Both the position numbers and the translations under genes were made by a program. DNA of 64,000 bases from Streptomyces atratus (GTDB lineage: Bacteria; Actinomycetota; Actinomycetes; Streptomycetales; Streptomycetaceae): assembly GCF_014648655.1 (NCBI RefSeq), contig NZ_BMRN01000007.1, positions 288,419-352,418 on the forward strand, given 5' to 3'. Below are positions 43,495-49,815 of this stretch, piece after piece (position 1 is the first letter of the stretch; each line of letters begins with the position of its first letter). The notes beneath the pieces are model-generated. The model had not been told where the DNA came from. It was given only the letters and a program-made list of their open reading frames with translations, and did no database searches.

Positions 43495-44262
43495 ATGAGC
43501 GGAATTCTCGACGGCAAGCGCATCCTCATCACCGGTGTGCTGATGGAGTCGTCCATCGCCTTCCACACCGCCAAGGTGGCCCAGGAGCAGGGTGCCGAAG
43601 TCATCCTGACCGCCTTCCCCCGGCCCACGCTGACGGAGCGCATCGCCAAGAAGCTGCCGAAGCCGGCCAAGGTCATCGAGCTGGATGTGACCAACGCCGA
43701 GCACCTGGACCGTCTCGCCGGTCTGGTCCGTGACGAGCTCGGTTCGCTCGACGGTGTCGTGCACTCCATCGGCTTCGCGCCGCAGGACGCGCTCGGCGGC
43801 AACTTCCTGAACACCCCGTTCGAGTCCGTCTCCACCGCGATGCACGTCTCGGCGTTCTCGCTGAAGTCGCTCGCCATGGCCTGCAAGCCGCTGATGAGCG
43901 AGGGCGGCTCGATCGTCGGTCTCACCTTCGACGCGCAGTACGCCTGGCCGCAGTACGACTGGATGGGCCCGGCCAAGGCCGCGCTGGAGGCCACCTCCCG
44001 CTACCTCGCCCGCGATCTGGGCAAGGACGACATCCGCTGCAACCTGATCTCGGCCGGACCGATCGGCTCCATGGCCGCGAAGTCCATCCCGGGCTTCTCC
44101 GAGCTCGCGGACGTGTGGAACAGCCGCTCCCCGCTGGCCTGGAACATGTCGGACCCGGAGCCGGCCGGCCGCGGTGTCGTCGCCCTGCTCTCGGACTTCT
44201 TCCCGAAGACCACGGGCGAGATCATCCACGTCGACGGTGGCGTGCACATGATGGGCGCCTGA
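43495..44262 (+). CDS. fabI: Enoyl-ACP reductase FabI (InhA-type)
   Basis: A 255-aa divergent SDR catalysing the last reduction of the fatty acid cycle with NADH. ITGVLMESSIAFHTAKVAQE holds the altered cofactor loop (GxxxxxSxA) of FabI/InhA. FAPQDALGGNF and FDAQYAWPQYDWMGPAKAAL carry the substrate Tyr and the YxxxK-like set (Y-x6-K). The similarity to mycobacterial InhA fits an actinomycete. It follows fabG directly and ends in a strong hairpin. Confidence 0.92.
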   Translation: MSGILDGKRILITGVLMESSIAFHTAKVAQEQGAEVILTAFPRPTLTERIAKKLPKPAKVIELDVTNAEHLDRLAGLVRDELGSLDGVVHSIGFAPQDALGGNFLNTPFESVSTAMHVSAFSLKSLAMACKPLMSEGGSIVGLTFDAQYAWPQYDWMGPAKAALEATSRYLARDLGKDDIRCNLISAGPIGSMAAKSIPGFSELADVWNSRSPLAWNMSDPEPAGRGVVALLSDFFPKTTGEIIHVDGGVHMMGA

Positions 44263-44298
44263 TCCGCACAAGCAGGATCCCGCACAACAGACTGTGGC

Positions 44299-44338
44299 AC
44301 GGCCGCGTACCGCCTCCGATCAGGCGGTACGCGGCCGT
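44299..44338. terminator. Hairpin terminator after fabI
   Basis: Perfect 17-bp arms beginning ACGGCCGCGTACCGCCT around CCGATC, 36 bp after the fabI stop. Confidence 0.75.
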
Positions 44339-44445
44339 CGTGCGTCCGCGCCCGACCCCGACCCGTTCGAGTCGAAAAGATGGTCGATCCACCGCAGAAT
44401 GTGGTGGAACCGGACTTTTGGTCAGGCTGCGGGGAGGAGGTCGCT

Positions 44446-44838
44446 GTGCGCTCCACACGTCGCCGAACCTGGACGCTGCTGGCGGCCTCCATAGCCGTCG
44501 CCGCACTTCTCGCCCCCGTATGCATATCCATGGCGGGGCGGGCAGGAGCCGGGGCGTCCGCGCCCGCCGCTCCGACCCCCGACCCCGCCGGATCCGAATG
44601 CCGTACGTCGGTCCGGGGCTCCCGGGTCGTCGCCTACTGCCACAACCCGTACCCCGCCACCGACCGCGTGCAGCTGCACACGGAATGCCGCCGCTGGTGG
44701 GACATAGACACGGACGCCACCCCGGTCGACGTGGGACCGGGACAGACCGTGCGGCTCGACGACCGGTGCTGGAAGGAAGTCGGCTCCGTCTGGATCACGC
44801 ACCGGGTGCAGGACGCGCTCCAGCGCCGTCCGGCCTAG
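44446..44838 (+). CDS. Secreted or membrane-anchored hypothetical protein
   Basis: A 130-aa exported protein. The basic start (RSTRRRTW) and hydrophobic core LLAASIAVAALLAPVCISMA make a signal peptide or anchor of about 35 residues, followed by a Pro/Ala linker. The mature domain has four cysteines (ECRTS, VAYCHNPYP, HTECRRWWD, DDRCWKE), probably two disulfides, and aromatic residues typical of a small beta domain. GTG 44446 is preferred because GGGGAGGAGG precedes it; ATG 44380 is in frame. Function unknown. Its 3' end overlaps the GntR gene by four bases. Confidence 0.65.
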   Translation: MRSTRRRTWTLLAASIAVAALLAPVCISMAGRAGAGASAPAAPTPDPAGSECRTSVRGSRVVAYCHNPYPATDRVQLHTECRRWWDIDTDATPVDVGPGQTVRLDDRCWKEVGSVWITHRVQDALQRRPA

Positions 44839-45509
44839 ACCCGGTCCACCAGACAGCTCAGTGCATGACTCGCGGCCTCGGCCGCCGCCGTCTCCGCGTC
44901 CCCGGCCCGGATCGCCTCGACCAGCCGGCCGTGGTCCATGTGGTTCTCCGGCCGCAGCTCATGACCGATATCGACCCTGAGATAGTCGCGCAGCAGATCG
45001 CCCAGGTCGGCGTAGAGGCCGGTCAGCACGTCGTTGTGCGAGGCCGCGACCACGGCCAGATGCAGTGTCGCGTCCGCCGCGACGAACGCCTCGGCGTCGC
45101 CCGCGGCCCAGGTCTCCTCCCGGCGCGCCATGAGTGCGTCCAGCTGCTTCAGATCCCGCTCGGTGCGCCGGCCGGCGGCCAGCCGCGCCGCCGACGACTC
45201 CAGGGTGGAGCGCAGCTCGGCGACATGGCGCGGATCGGCGGAGGCGAAGCGGCGGTGCATCACTCCGGCCAGTTCGCTGATGGCGACGACATAGGTGCCC
45301 GAGCCCTGCCGGATGTCGAGCAGGCCGTTGTGTGCGAGCGCGCGCACGGCCTCGCGGACGGTGTTACGGGCCACCCCCAGCTGCTCCACCAGCTCGGGCT
45401 CGGTGGGAATCCGTGAACCCACGGGCCACTCGCCCGAGGTGATCTGGTTCCTCAGCTGGGCAATCACCTGGTCGGCGAGTGCCGAACGCCGCGGAGACGT
45501 CAGCGCCAT
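44835..45509 (-). CDS. FadR/GntR family transcriptional regulator
   Basis: A 224-aa GntR-type regulator. The winged HTH covers residues ~12-72 (VIAQLRNQITSGEWPVGSRI, then VARNTVREAVRALAHNGLLD, QGSGTYV). The C-terminal ~140-residue helical FCD domain (AELRSTLESSAARLAAGRRT onward) binds a ligand, with His/Asp residues in ADATLHLAVVAASHN and GHELRPENHMDHGRLVEAI forming a possible metal site. It faces an MFS transporter gene across ~160 bp holding a 10-bp tandem repeat and a short palindrome, and likely represses that transporter. Confidence 0.88.
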   Translation of the reverse strand: MALTSPRRSALADQVIAQLRNQITSGEWPVGSRIPTEPELVEQLGVARNTVREAVRALAHNGLLDIRQGSGTYVVAISELAGVMHRRFASADPRHVAELRSTLESSAARLAAGRRTERDLKQLDALMARREETWAAGDAEAFVAADATLHLAVVAASHNDVLTGLYADLGDLLRDYLRVDIGHELRPENHMDHGRLVEAIRAGDAETAAAEAASHALSCLVDRV

Positions 45510-45530
45510 GGTGCTCCTTGCTCGGGTTGC

Positions 45531-45587
45531 TGGGGTGATGAGGGGTGATGAGGGGTGATGAGGGGTGATGGGGGGTGATGGGGGTTG
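45531..45587. repeat. 10-bp minisatellite in divergent GntR/MFS promoter
   Basis: Five consecutive units of (T/A/G)GGGGTGATG plus a partial sixth. Three central units are identical AGGGGTGATG. The array lies 21 bp upstream of the GntR start and about 80 bp before the MFS start. Confidence 0.85.
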
Positions 45588-45639
45588 CTCTGCTTGCAGC
45601 GAATGGTCTCAGAGGAGCTACCGGAGGATTGGACAATCA

Positions 45640-45652
45640 ATCATCCCATGAT
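45640..45652. promoter_or_regulatory. Candidate GntR operator palindrome
   Basis: ATCAT-CCC-ATGAT is a perfect inverted repeat just before the MFS start codon, followed by another ATGAT. Position suits repression of the transporter. Confidence 0.3.
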
Positions 45653-45667
45653 TCTATGATGGGCCTC

Positions 45668-46978
45668 ATGCCCGACGAGACCCAGCACCGGACCCGGACC
45701 CTGAGCCCCGCCATCACGGCGGACGTCCCCACGAAAACCCCGGCCCCGCAAGCCGCACAGGCCCCGCAGACGGCACAGGCCGCCGCCGGGCCTTCCCCAT
45801 GGCTGCTCCGGCTGGTCACCATCGGGCTCGTCCTCACCGCGCTCAACCTCCGCCCCGCCATCACCAGCCTCGGCGCCCTCCTCGAAGAGGTGCAGGACGG
45901 GCTGCACATGAGCGCCGGCGCCGCCGGTGTCCTCACCTCGGTACCGCCGCTCTGCTTCGCGATCTTCGGCGTCATGGCGCCCCGCCTCGCCCGCCGCTTC
46001 GGCCCGGGCGCGGTCGTCTGCGCCGGCATGATCGCCATCACGACCGGTCTGGTGATCCGGCCCCTCGTCGGCGGCACGGCCGGCTTCCTCGCCGCGAGCG
46101 CGCTGGCCCTCATGGGCATCGCCGTCAGCAACGTCCTGATGCCGGTGATCGTCAAGCGCTGGTTCCCGGACCGCGTCGGCTCCATGACCGGGCTCTACTC
46201 GATGGCTCTGGCCCTCGGCACCTCGCTCGCCGCCGCAGTGACCGTGCCCATGACCAATGCCCTTGGCGGCAGCTGGAAGGCGGGCCTCGGCATCTGGGCC
46301 GTGCTCGCCGCCGCCGCGATCCTGCCCTGGATCCCGCTGGTACGGGACCGGCGCGGCGCCCCCGGGCAGCCCGCCGCCCACCACAGGGACGTCCCGGCGC
46401 TCAGGATCACCCGCAGCCGTACCGCGTGGGGCCTCGCCTGCTTCTTCGGCCTGCAGGCCACCGCCGCGTACATCACCATGGGATGGATGCCGCAGATCTT
46501 CCGCGACGCGGGGGTCTCGGCCGGTACGGCGGGCGTTCTGCTCGCCGTGACCATGGCGATGGGCGTGCCGCTCGCCTTCGTCATCCCTCGAGTCGCCACC
46601 CGGATGAGGACCCAGGGCCCGATAGTCGTCCTCCTCGGCAGCTGCGGACTCATCGGATACGCGGGCCTCTACCTCGCACCGGCGGGCGGGGCCTGGGCCT
46701 GGGCGCTGCTCCTCGGCATCTCGAACTGCGCCTTCCCGCTCGCCCTGACCATGATCGGCATGCGGTCGCGCAGCGGCGCCGGAGTGGTCCGGCTGTCCGC
46801 GTTCGCACAGTCCACCGGCTATCTGATCTCGATCCCCGGCCCGCTGCTCGTCGGCGTGCTCCACCAGCACAGCGGTGGCTGGGGGCTGCCGATCGCACTG
46901 ATGGCGGGCCTCATGGTGCCGCAGATGGTGGCCGGAATCCTGGCCGGGCGGGACCGGACGATCGAGGACGAATGCTGA
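45668..46978 (+). CDS. MFS transporter (CynX/NimT-like)
   Basis: A 436-aa major facilitator with 12 predicted helices in two halves joined near residue 220 (RDRRGAPGQPAAHHRDVPAL). Features of the CynX/NimT group are ALNLRPAITSLGALL at the first helix and KRWFPDRVGSMTGLYSMALALG after helix 4. The polar N-terminus of about 50 residues is Thr/Ala/Gln-rich. The start is uncertain: ATG 45656, 45659 and 45668 are all in frame. CynX relatives export cyanate or small anions or drugs. A 39-aa membrane protein gene follows, and a GntR regulator is divergent. Confidence 0.87.
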   Translation: MPDETQHRTRTLSPAITADVPTKTPAPQAAQAPQTAQAAAGPSPWLLRLVTIGLVLTALNLRPAITSLGALLEEVQDGLHMSAGAAGVLTSVPPLCFAIFGVMAPRLARRFGPGAVVCAGMIAITTGLVIRPLVGGTAGFLAASALALMGIAVSNVLMPVIVKRWFPDRVGSMTGLYSMALALGTSLAAAVTVPMTNALGGSWKAGLGIWAVLAAAAILPWIPLVRDRRGAPGQPAAHHRDVPALRITRSRTAWGLACFFGLQATAAYITMGWMPQIFRDAGVSAGTAGVLLAVTMAMGVPLAFVIPRVATRMRTQGPIVVLLGSCGLIGYAGLYLAPAGGAWAWALLLGISNCAFPLALTMIGMRSRSGAGVVRLSAFAQSTGYLISIPGPLLVGVLHQHSGGWGLPIALMAGLMVPQMVAGILAGRDRTIEDEC

Positions 46979-46995
46979 GATGCGAGACTGAGTCC

Positions 46996-47115
46996 ATGTC
47001 TCCTGTGCTCGACCCGAATCCCCAGAACGGTCAGAAGAAGCTTCTCCTCGTGCTCGGGGCGATGCTGCTGGTCACCGTGATCATCGCGGTGATCGCCTCG
47101 GTCGCATCCCCCTGA
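46996..47115 (+). CDS. Small transporter-associated membrane protein (SGM_5486 type)
   Basis: A 39-aa protein of the form MSPVLDPNPQNGQKKLLLVL followed by a single transmembrane helix and the tail ASVASP. It matches a tiny Streptomyces family named after SGM_5486 that regularly follows this MFS transporter. It starts 17 bases after the transporter stop with GAGACTGAG upstream. It may stabilise or regulate the transporter; too small for catalysis. Confidence 0.7.
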   Translation: MSPVLDPNPQNGQKKLLLVLGAMLLVTVIIAVIASVASP

Positions 47116-47136
47116 GCCGCGCGGCCCCCGACGGCC

Positions 47137-47170
47137 GATGGTGGTGCTGGCACCACCATCCCCTAGGGGG
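47137..47170. terminator. Hairpin after transporter operon
   Basis: GATGGTGGTGC and GCACCACCATC pair perfectly around TG, followed directly by the palindrome CCCCTAGGGG. This lies 22 bp after the small membrane protein stop. Confidence 0.65.
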
Positions 47171-47228
47171 CCAGGGTCAGGGTCGAGTGGGTGGGTCACC
47201 GGATGGGACCGGCGCCCCCGCATCCGTA

Positions 47229-47247
47229 GGTTCTGAGTATCAGAACC
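47229..47247. promoter_or_regulatory. Operator-like palindrome before a small membrane protein gene
   Basis: GGTTCTGA-GTA-TCAGAACC has perfect 8-bp arms and lies 20 bp before the ATG at 47268, between the probable promoter and the ribosome site. Confidence 0.45.
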
Positions 47248-47267
47248 GATGACCCACGGAGGCGGAC

Positions 47268-47474
47268 ATGTCGGCCCGTACGCACACCCCGTACACCCAC
47301 CCGGCCACGGGCAGCGTCGAGGTCCGGCTGCCGTGGTGGGCCGTAGCGCTGCCCGCGATCGGGTTCGCCGCGCTCCTGCTGTTGATCGTGGGATCCGGCG
47401 AGGCACACGCGGCGACGACCGACCCCGTGGTCGGCCGGTTGCTTGAGCGAATCATGACCCTGATGACCCGCTGA
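47268..47474 (+). CDS. Small membrane protein of unknown function
   Basis: A 68-aa protein with a polar Thr-rich N-terminus (SARTHTPYTHPATGSVEVRL) and one hydrophobic helix (PWWAVALPAIGFAALLLLIV). AHA at its end might permit signal cleavage, and a short amphipathic tail ends RLLERIMTLMTR. GGAGG precedes the ATG. G/C-rich third positions and the ribosome site support coding. It is preceded by an operator-like palindrome. Not recognised as any characterised family. Confidence 0.6.
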   Translation: MSARTHTPYTHPATGSVEVRLPWWAVALPAIGFAALLLLIVGSGEAHAATTDPVVGRLLERIMTLMTR

Positions 47475-47548
47475 GGGCTCACGCGCCCACCGCAGGAGCC
47501 CTTCAACACCCTGCGCCGGGCGGCACATTTCGTGCGAAGCTGAGGTGT

Positions 47549-48067
47549 ATGAGCGTCGATACACCTCGCAGGATCGTCCTTCTCAGGCATGCAAAGGCGG
47601 AATGGTCGCAGGATTCCGACCATGAGAGGCCGCTCGCGGAGCGCGGCCGCAAGGATGCCCCCGTAGCAGGCCGCAAACTCGTCGACTCCGGGATCGTTCT
47701 CGATCTGGCCCTCTGCTCGACCGCTGTCAGGACGCGCGAGACGTGGAAGCTGGCGGTGCACGAGATGCCGCACCGTCCCAGGACCGTGTACGAGGAGCGA
47801 CTGTACGAGGCGTCTCCCGGCCAACTGATCGCCCTGATCAACGAGACCCCCGACGATGTGCACGACCTTCTGGTGATCGGCCACAACCCCGGTATGCACG
47901 CTGTCGCCGACGCCCTCTCGGAATCGGCCGAGGGTGACGCCCTGGCCCGGATGAACCGCGGCGGCTTCCCGACCGCCGCCTTCGCCGTCGTCGAGTTCTC
48001 CGGCTCCTGGAAGGGCGTGGAGCACGGAGTGGGCAAGCTGGTCGAGTACTGGACGCCCAACGATTGA
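47549..48067 (+). CDS. SixA-type histidine phosphatase
   Basis: A 172-aa single-domain phosphatase of the histidine phosphatase superfamily. The phospho-acceptor loop is LLRHAKAEWSQ (RHA variant of RHG, residues ~12-16). A later conserved His lies in LLVIGHNPGMHAVAD, with CSTAVRTRETW contributing Arg. SixA removes phosphate from histidine in phosphotransfer proteins in E. coli; the substrate in actinomycetes is unknown. It is convergent with serB across a strong hairpin. Confidence 0.87.
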   Translation: MSVDTPRRIVLLRHAKAEWSQDSDHERPLAERGRKDAPVAGRKLVDSGIVLDLALCSTAVRTRETWKLAVHEMPHRPRTVYEERLYEASPGQLIALINETPDDVHDLLVIGHNPGMHAVADALSESAEGDALARMNRGGFPTAAFAVVEFSGSWKGVEHGVGKLVEYWTPND

Positions 48068-48113
48068 TCCCGCTGCCGTACGGCCCCCGCCGTCGTACGG
48101 ATTTCCGCTGTCG

Positions 48114-48158
48114 TACGAGCAGGGCCCCGGTGCGGAAACGACCGGGGCCCTGCTCGTA
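48114..48158. terminator. Bidirectional hairpin between SixA-type gene and serB
   Basis: Perfect 18-bp arms beginning TACGAGCAGGGCCCCGGT around a nine-base loop, between genes converging at 48067 and 48171. Confidence 0.78.
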
Positions 48159-48170
48159 GGCGGCTACGCG

Positions 48171-49427
48171 TCAGTCGACGAGACCGTCGGCGGCCTCGAC
48201 CTCCTCGCGGGTGATGCCGAGCAGGTACAGCACCGTGTCCAGGAACGGTACGTTCACCGCGGTGTGCGCGGCCTCGCGGACCACCGGCTTGGCGTTGAAG
48301 GCCACCCCGAGCCCGGCGGTGTTCAGCATGTCGAGGTCGTTCGCACCGTCACCGATCGCGACGGTCTGTGCCAGCGGCACCCCGGCCTGCGCGGCGAAAC
48401 TGCGCAGCAGCCGGGCCTTGCCGGCCCGGTCGACGATGTCGCCGACGACCCGTCCGGTGAGTTTTCCGTCGACCACTTCCAAGGTGTTGGCGGAGGCGAA
48501 GTCGAGCCCGAGCCGTTCCTTCAGATCGTCGGTCACCTGGGTGAAACCGCCCGAAACCACGCCCACTTGGTAGCCGAGCCGCTTCAGCGTACGGATCAGG
48601 GTGCGGGCGCCCGGCGTCAGCCGCACCTCGGCGCGCACCTTGTCCACCACCGACACATCGAGCCCGGCCAGCAGCGCCACCCGTGCGTGCAGCGACTGCT
48701 CGAAATCGAGCTCGCCGCGCATCGCCTGCTCGGTGACCTCGGCGACCTTGTCCTCGCAGCCGGCATGGGCGGCGAAGAGCTCGATGACCTCGTCCTGGAT
48801 GAGCGTCGAGTCGACGTCCATGACGACCAGCCGCTGCGCCCGGCGGCTCAGCCCGGCCGACACCACCGCCACATCGACACCGATCCCGGCGGACTCCGTC
48901 GCCAGTGCCGTCCGCAGCTCCTCGGTCCCGGTCCCGGACACCGCGAACTCGACTGCCGTGACCGGATACTTGGCGAGCCGGAAGATCCGGTCGATGTTCC
49001 CGCCGGTCGAGGTGATCGTGGCCGCTATGGCGGCGGTCGACTCCGCGGTCAACGGGTGCCCGAGCACCGTCACATGGGAACGCCCGTAGCCACGCGGCCG
49101 GTTGTCACCCGTACCGGAGATGATCTCGGCCTGCAGCTTCAGCGAATCGGCCCAGCTGTGCACGGTCGCCCGCAGGTCGCCCTCGGTGGTACCGCCCGCG
49201 GTCGGGGCGGTGACCAGCGCGCACAGGACGATGCGGCCACGGGTGACGACCTGCTCGATGTCGACGACATCGACCGAGTAGGCGGCGAGGGTGTCGAAGA
49301 GCCCGGCGGTGATCCCGGGGCGGTCCTTCCCGAAGATCTTCACGAGAAGGGTGGGTGTGTCCGTGCCCTGACGGGACTCAGGGGGCTCAGGAGACGGGGA
49401 AGACTGAGGTGGCTGAGATGCGCTCAT
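48171..49427 (-). CDS. serB: Phosphoserine phosphatase SerB
   Basis: A 418-aa enzyme for the last step of serine synthesis. Residues ~25-110 form an ACT domain (VKIFGKDRPGITAGLFDTLA) and a second ACT-like unit follows. The C-terminal HAD domain has DVDSTLIQDEVIEL (nucleophile Asp near 215), VSGGFTQVTDDL and AIGDGANDLDMLNTAG. The two-ACT arrangement is typical of mycobacterial and streptomycete SerB and allows feedback by serine. The first ~20 residues are Ser/Pro-rich. It ends near a strong hairpin. Confidence 0.93.
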   Translation of the reverse strand: MSASQPPQSSPSPEPPESRQGTDTPTLLVKIFGKDRPGITAGLFDTLAAYSVDVVDIEQVVTRGRIVLCALVTAPTAGGTTEGDLRATVHSWADSLKLQAEIISGTGDNRPRGYGRSHVTVLGHPLTAESTAAIAATITSTGGNIDRIFRLAKYPVTAVEFAVSGTGTEELRTALATESAGIGVDVAVVSAGLSRRAQRLVVMDVDSTLIQDEVIELFAAHAGCEDKVAEVTEQAMRGELDFEQSLHARVALLAGLDVSVVDKVRAEVRLTPGARTLIRTLKRLGYQVGVVSGGFTQVTDDLKERLGLDFASANTLEVVDGKLTGRVVGDIVDRAGKARLLRSFAAQAGVPLAQTVAIGDGANDLDMLNTAGLGVAFNAKPVVREAAHTAVNVPFLDTVLYLLGITREEVEAADGLVD

Positions 49428-49815
49428 GGTGCTCCCACCGTATCGGTCCGCCTCATCGCACCGGAGGCCCGTCCCGAGGACCGGACAGCGCGTCGTCCCC
49501 GTACCCCCGCCCGGAGCACAGGCGCGGCGACGGACGGCACGCGCTCGGGCACGCCCGGCGACCGAGGGCGGATCCGAGCGGGCCGGGGCGGATCGGGCCG
49601 GCCTCTTCGCTCACGGTCCGCACGCACTCGTACGCACTCATGGGACTTGCCACTCCCCGGGCCCGTTCCTCCCGGTTCGACGGCACAACGACGCAGGTCT
49701 CGGCAGGGTCTTCACCCTGCCCGACTTTCGTATCGGGGACTGCTCCTGGAATAGTTCCCCACGATGTTCAGCATCCCTAGACTCCCTGTGATGGGGGTAA
49801 CTCGGGGGACAACTA
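49428..49815. other. Divergent promoter region without a gene
   Basis: 388 bp between serB and the FHA-ABC gene. Several open frames here are short, lack ribosome sites and have no recognisable content. The 30 bp before 49816 (TAACTCGGGGGACAACTA) supply the ribosome site of the transporter gene. Confidence 0.5.

Noticed and set aside
49424..49791. Several open frames between serB and the FHA-ABC gene
   Set aside because: Short, without ribosome sites, overlapping one another on both strands, and with no recognisable domain.
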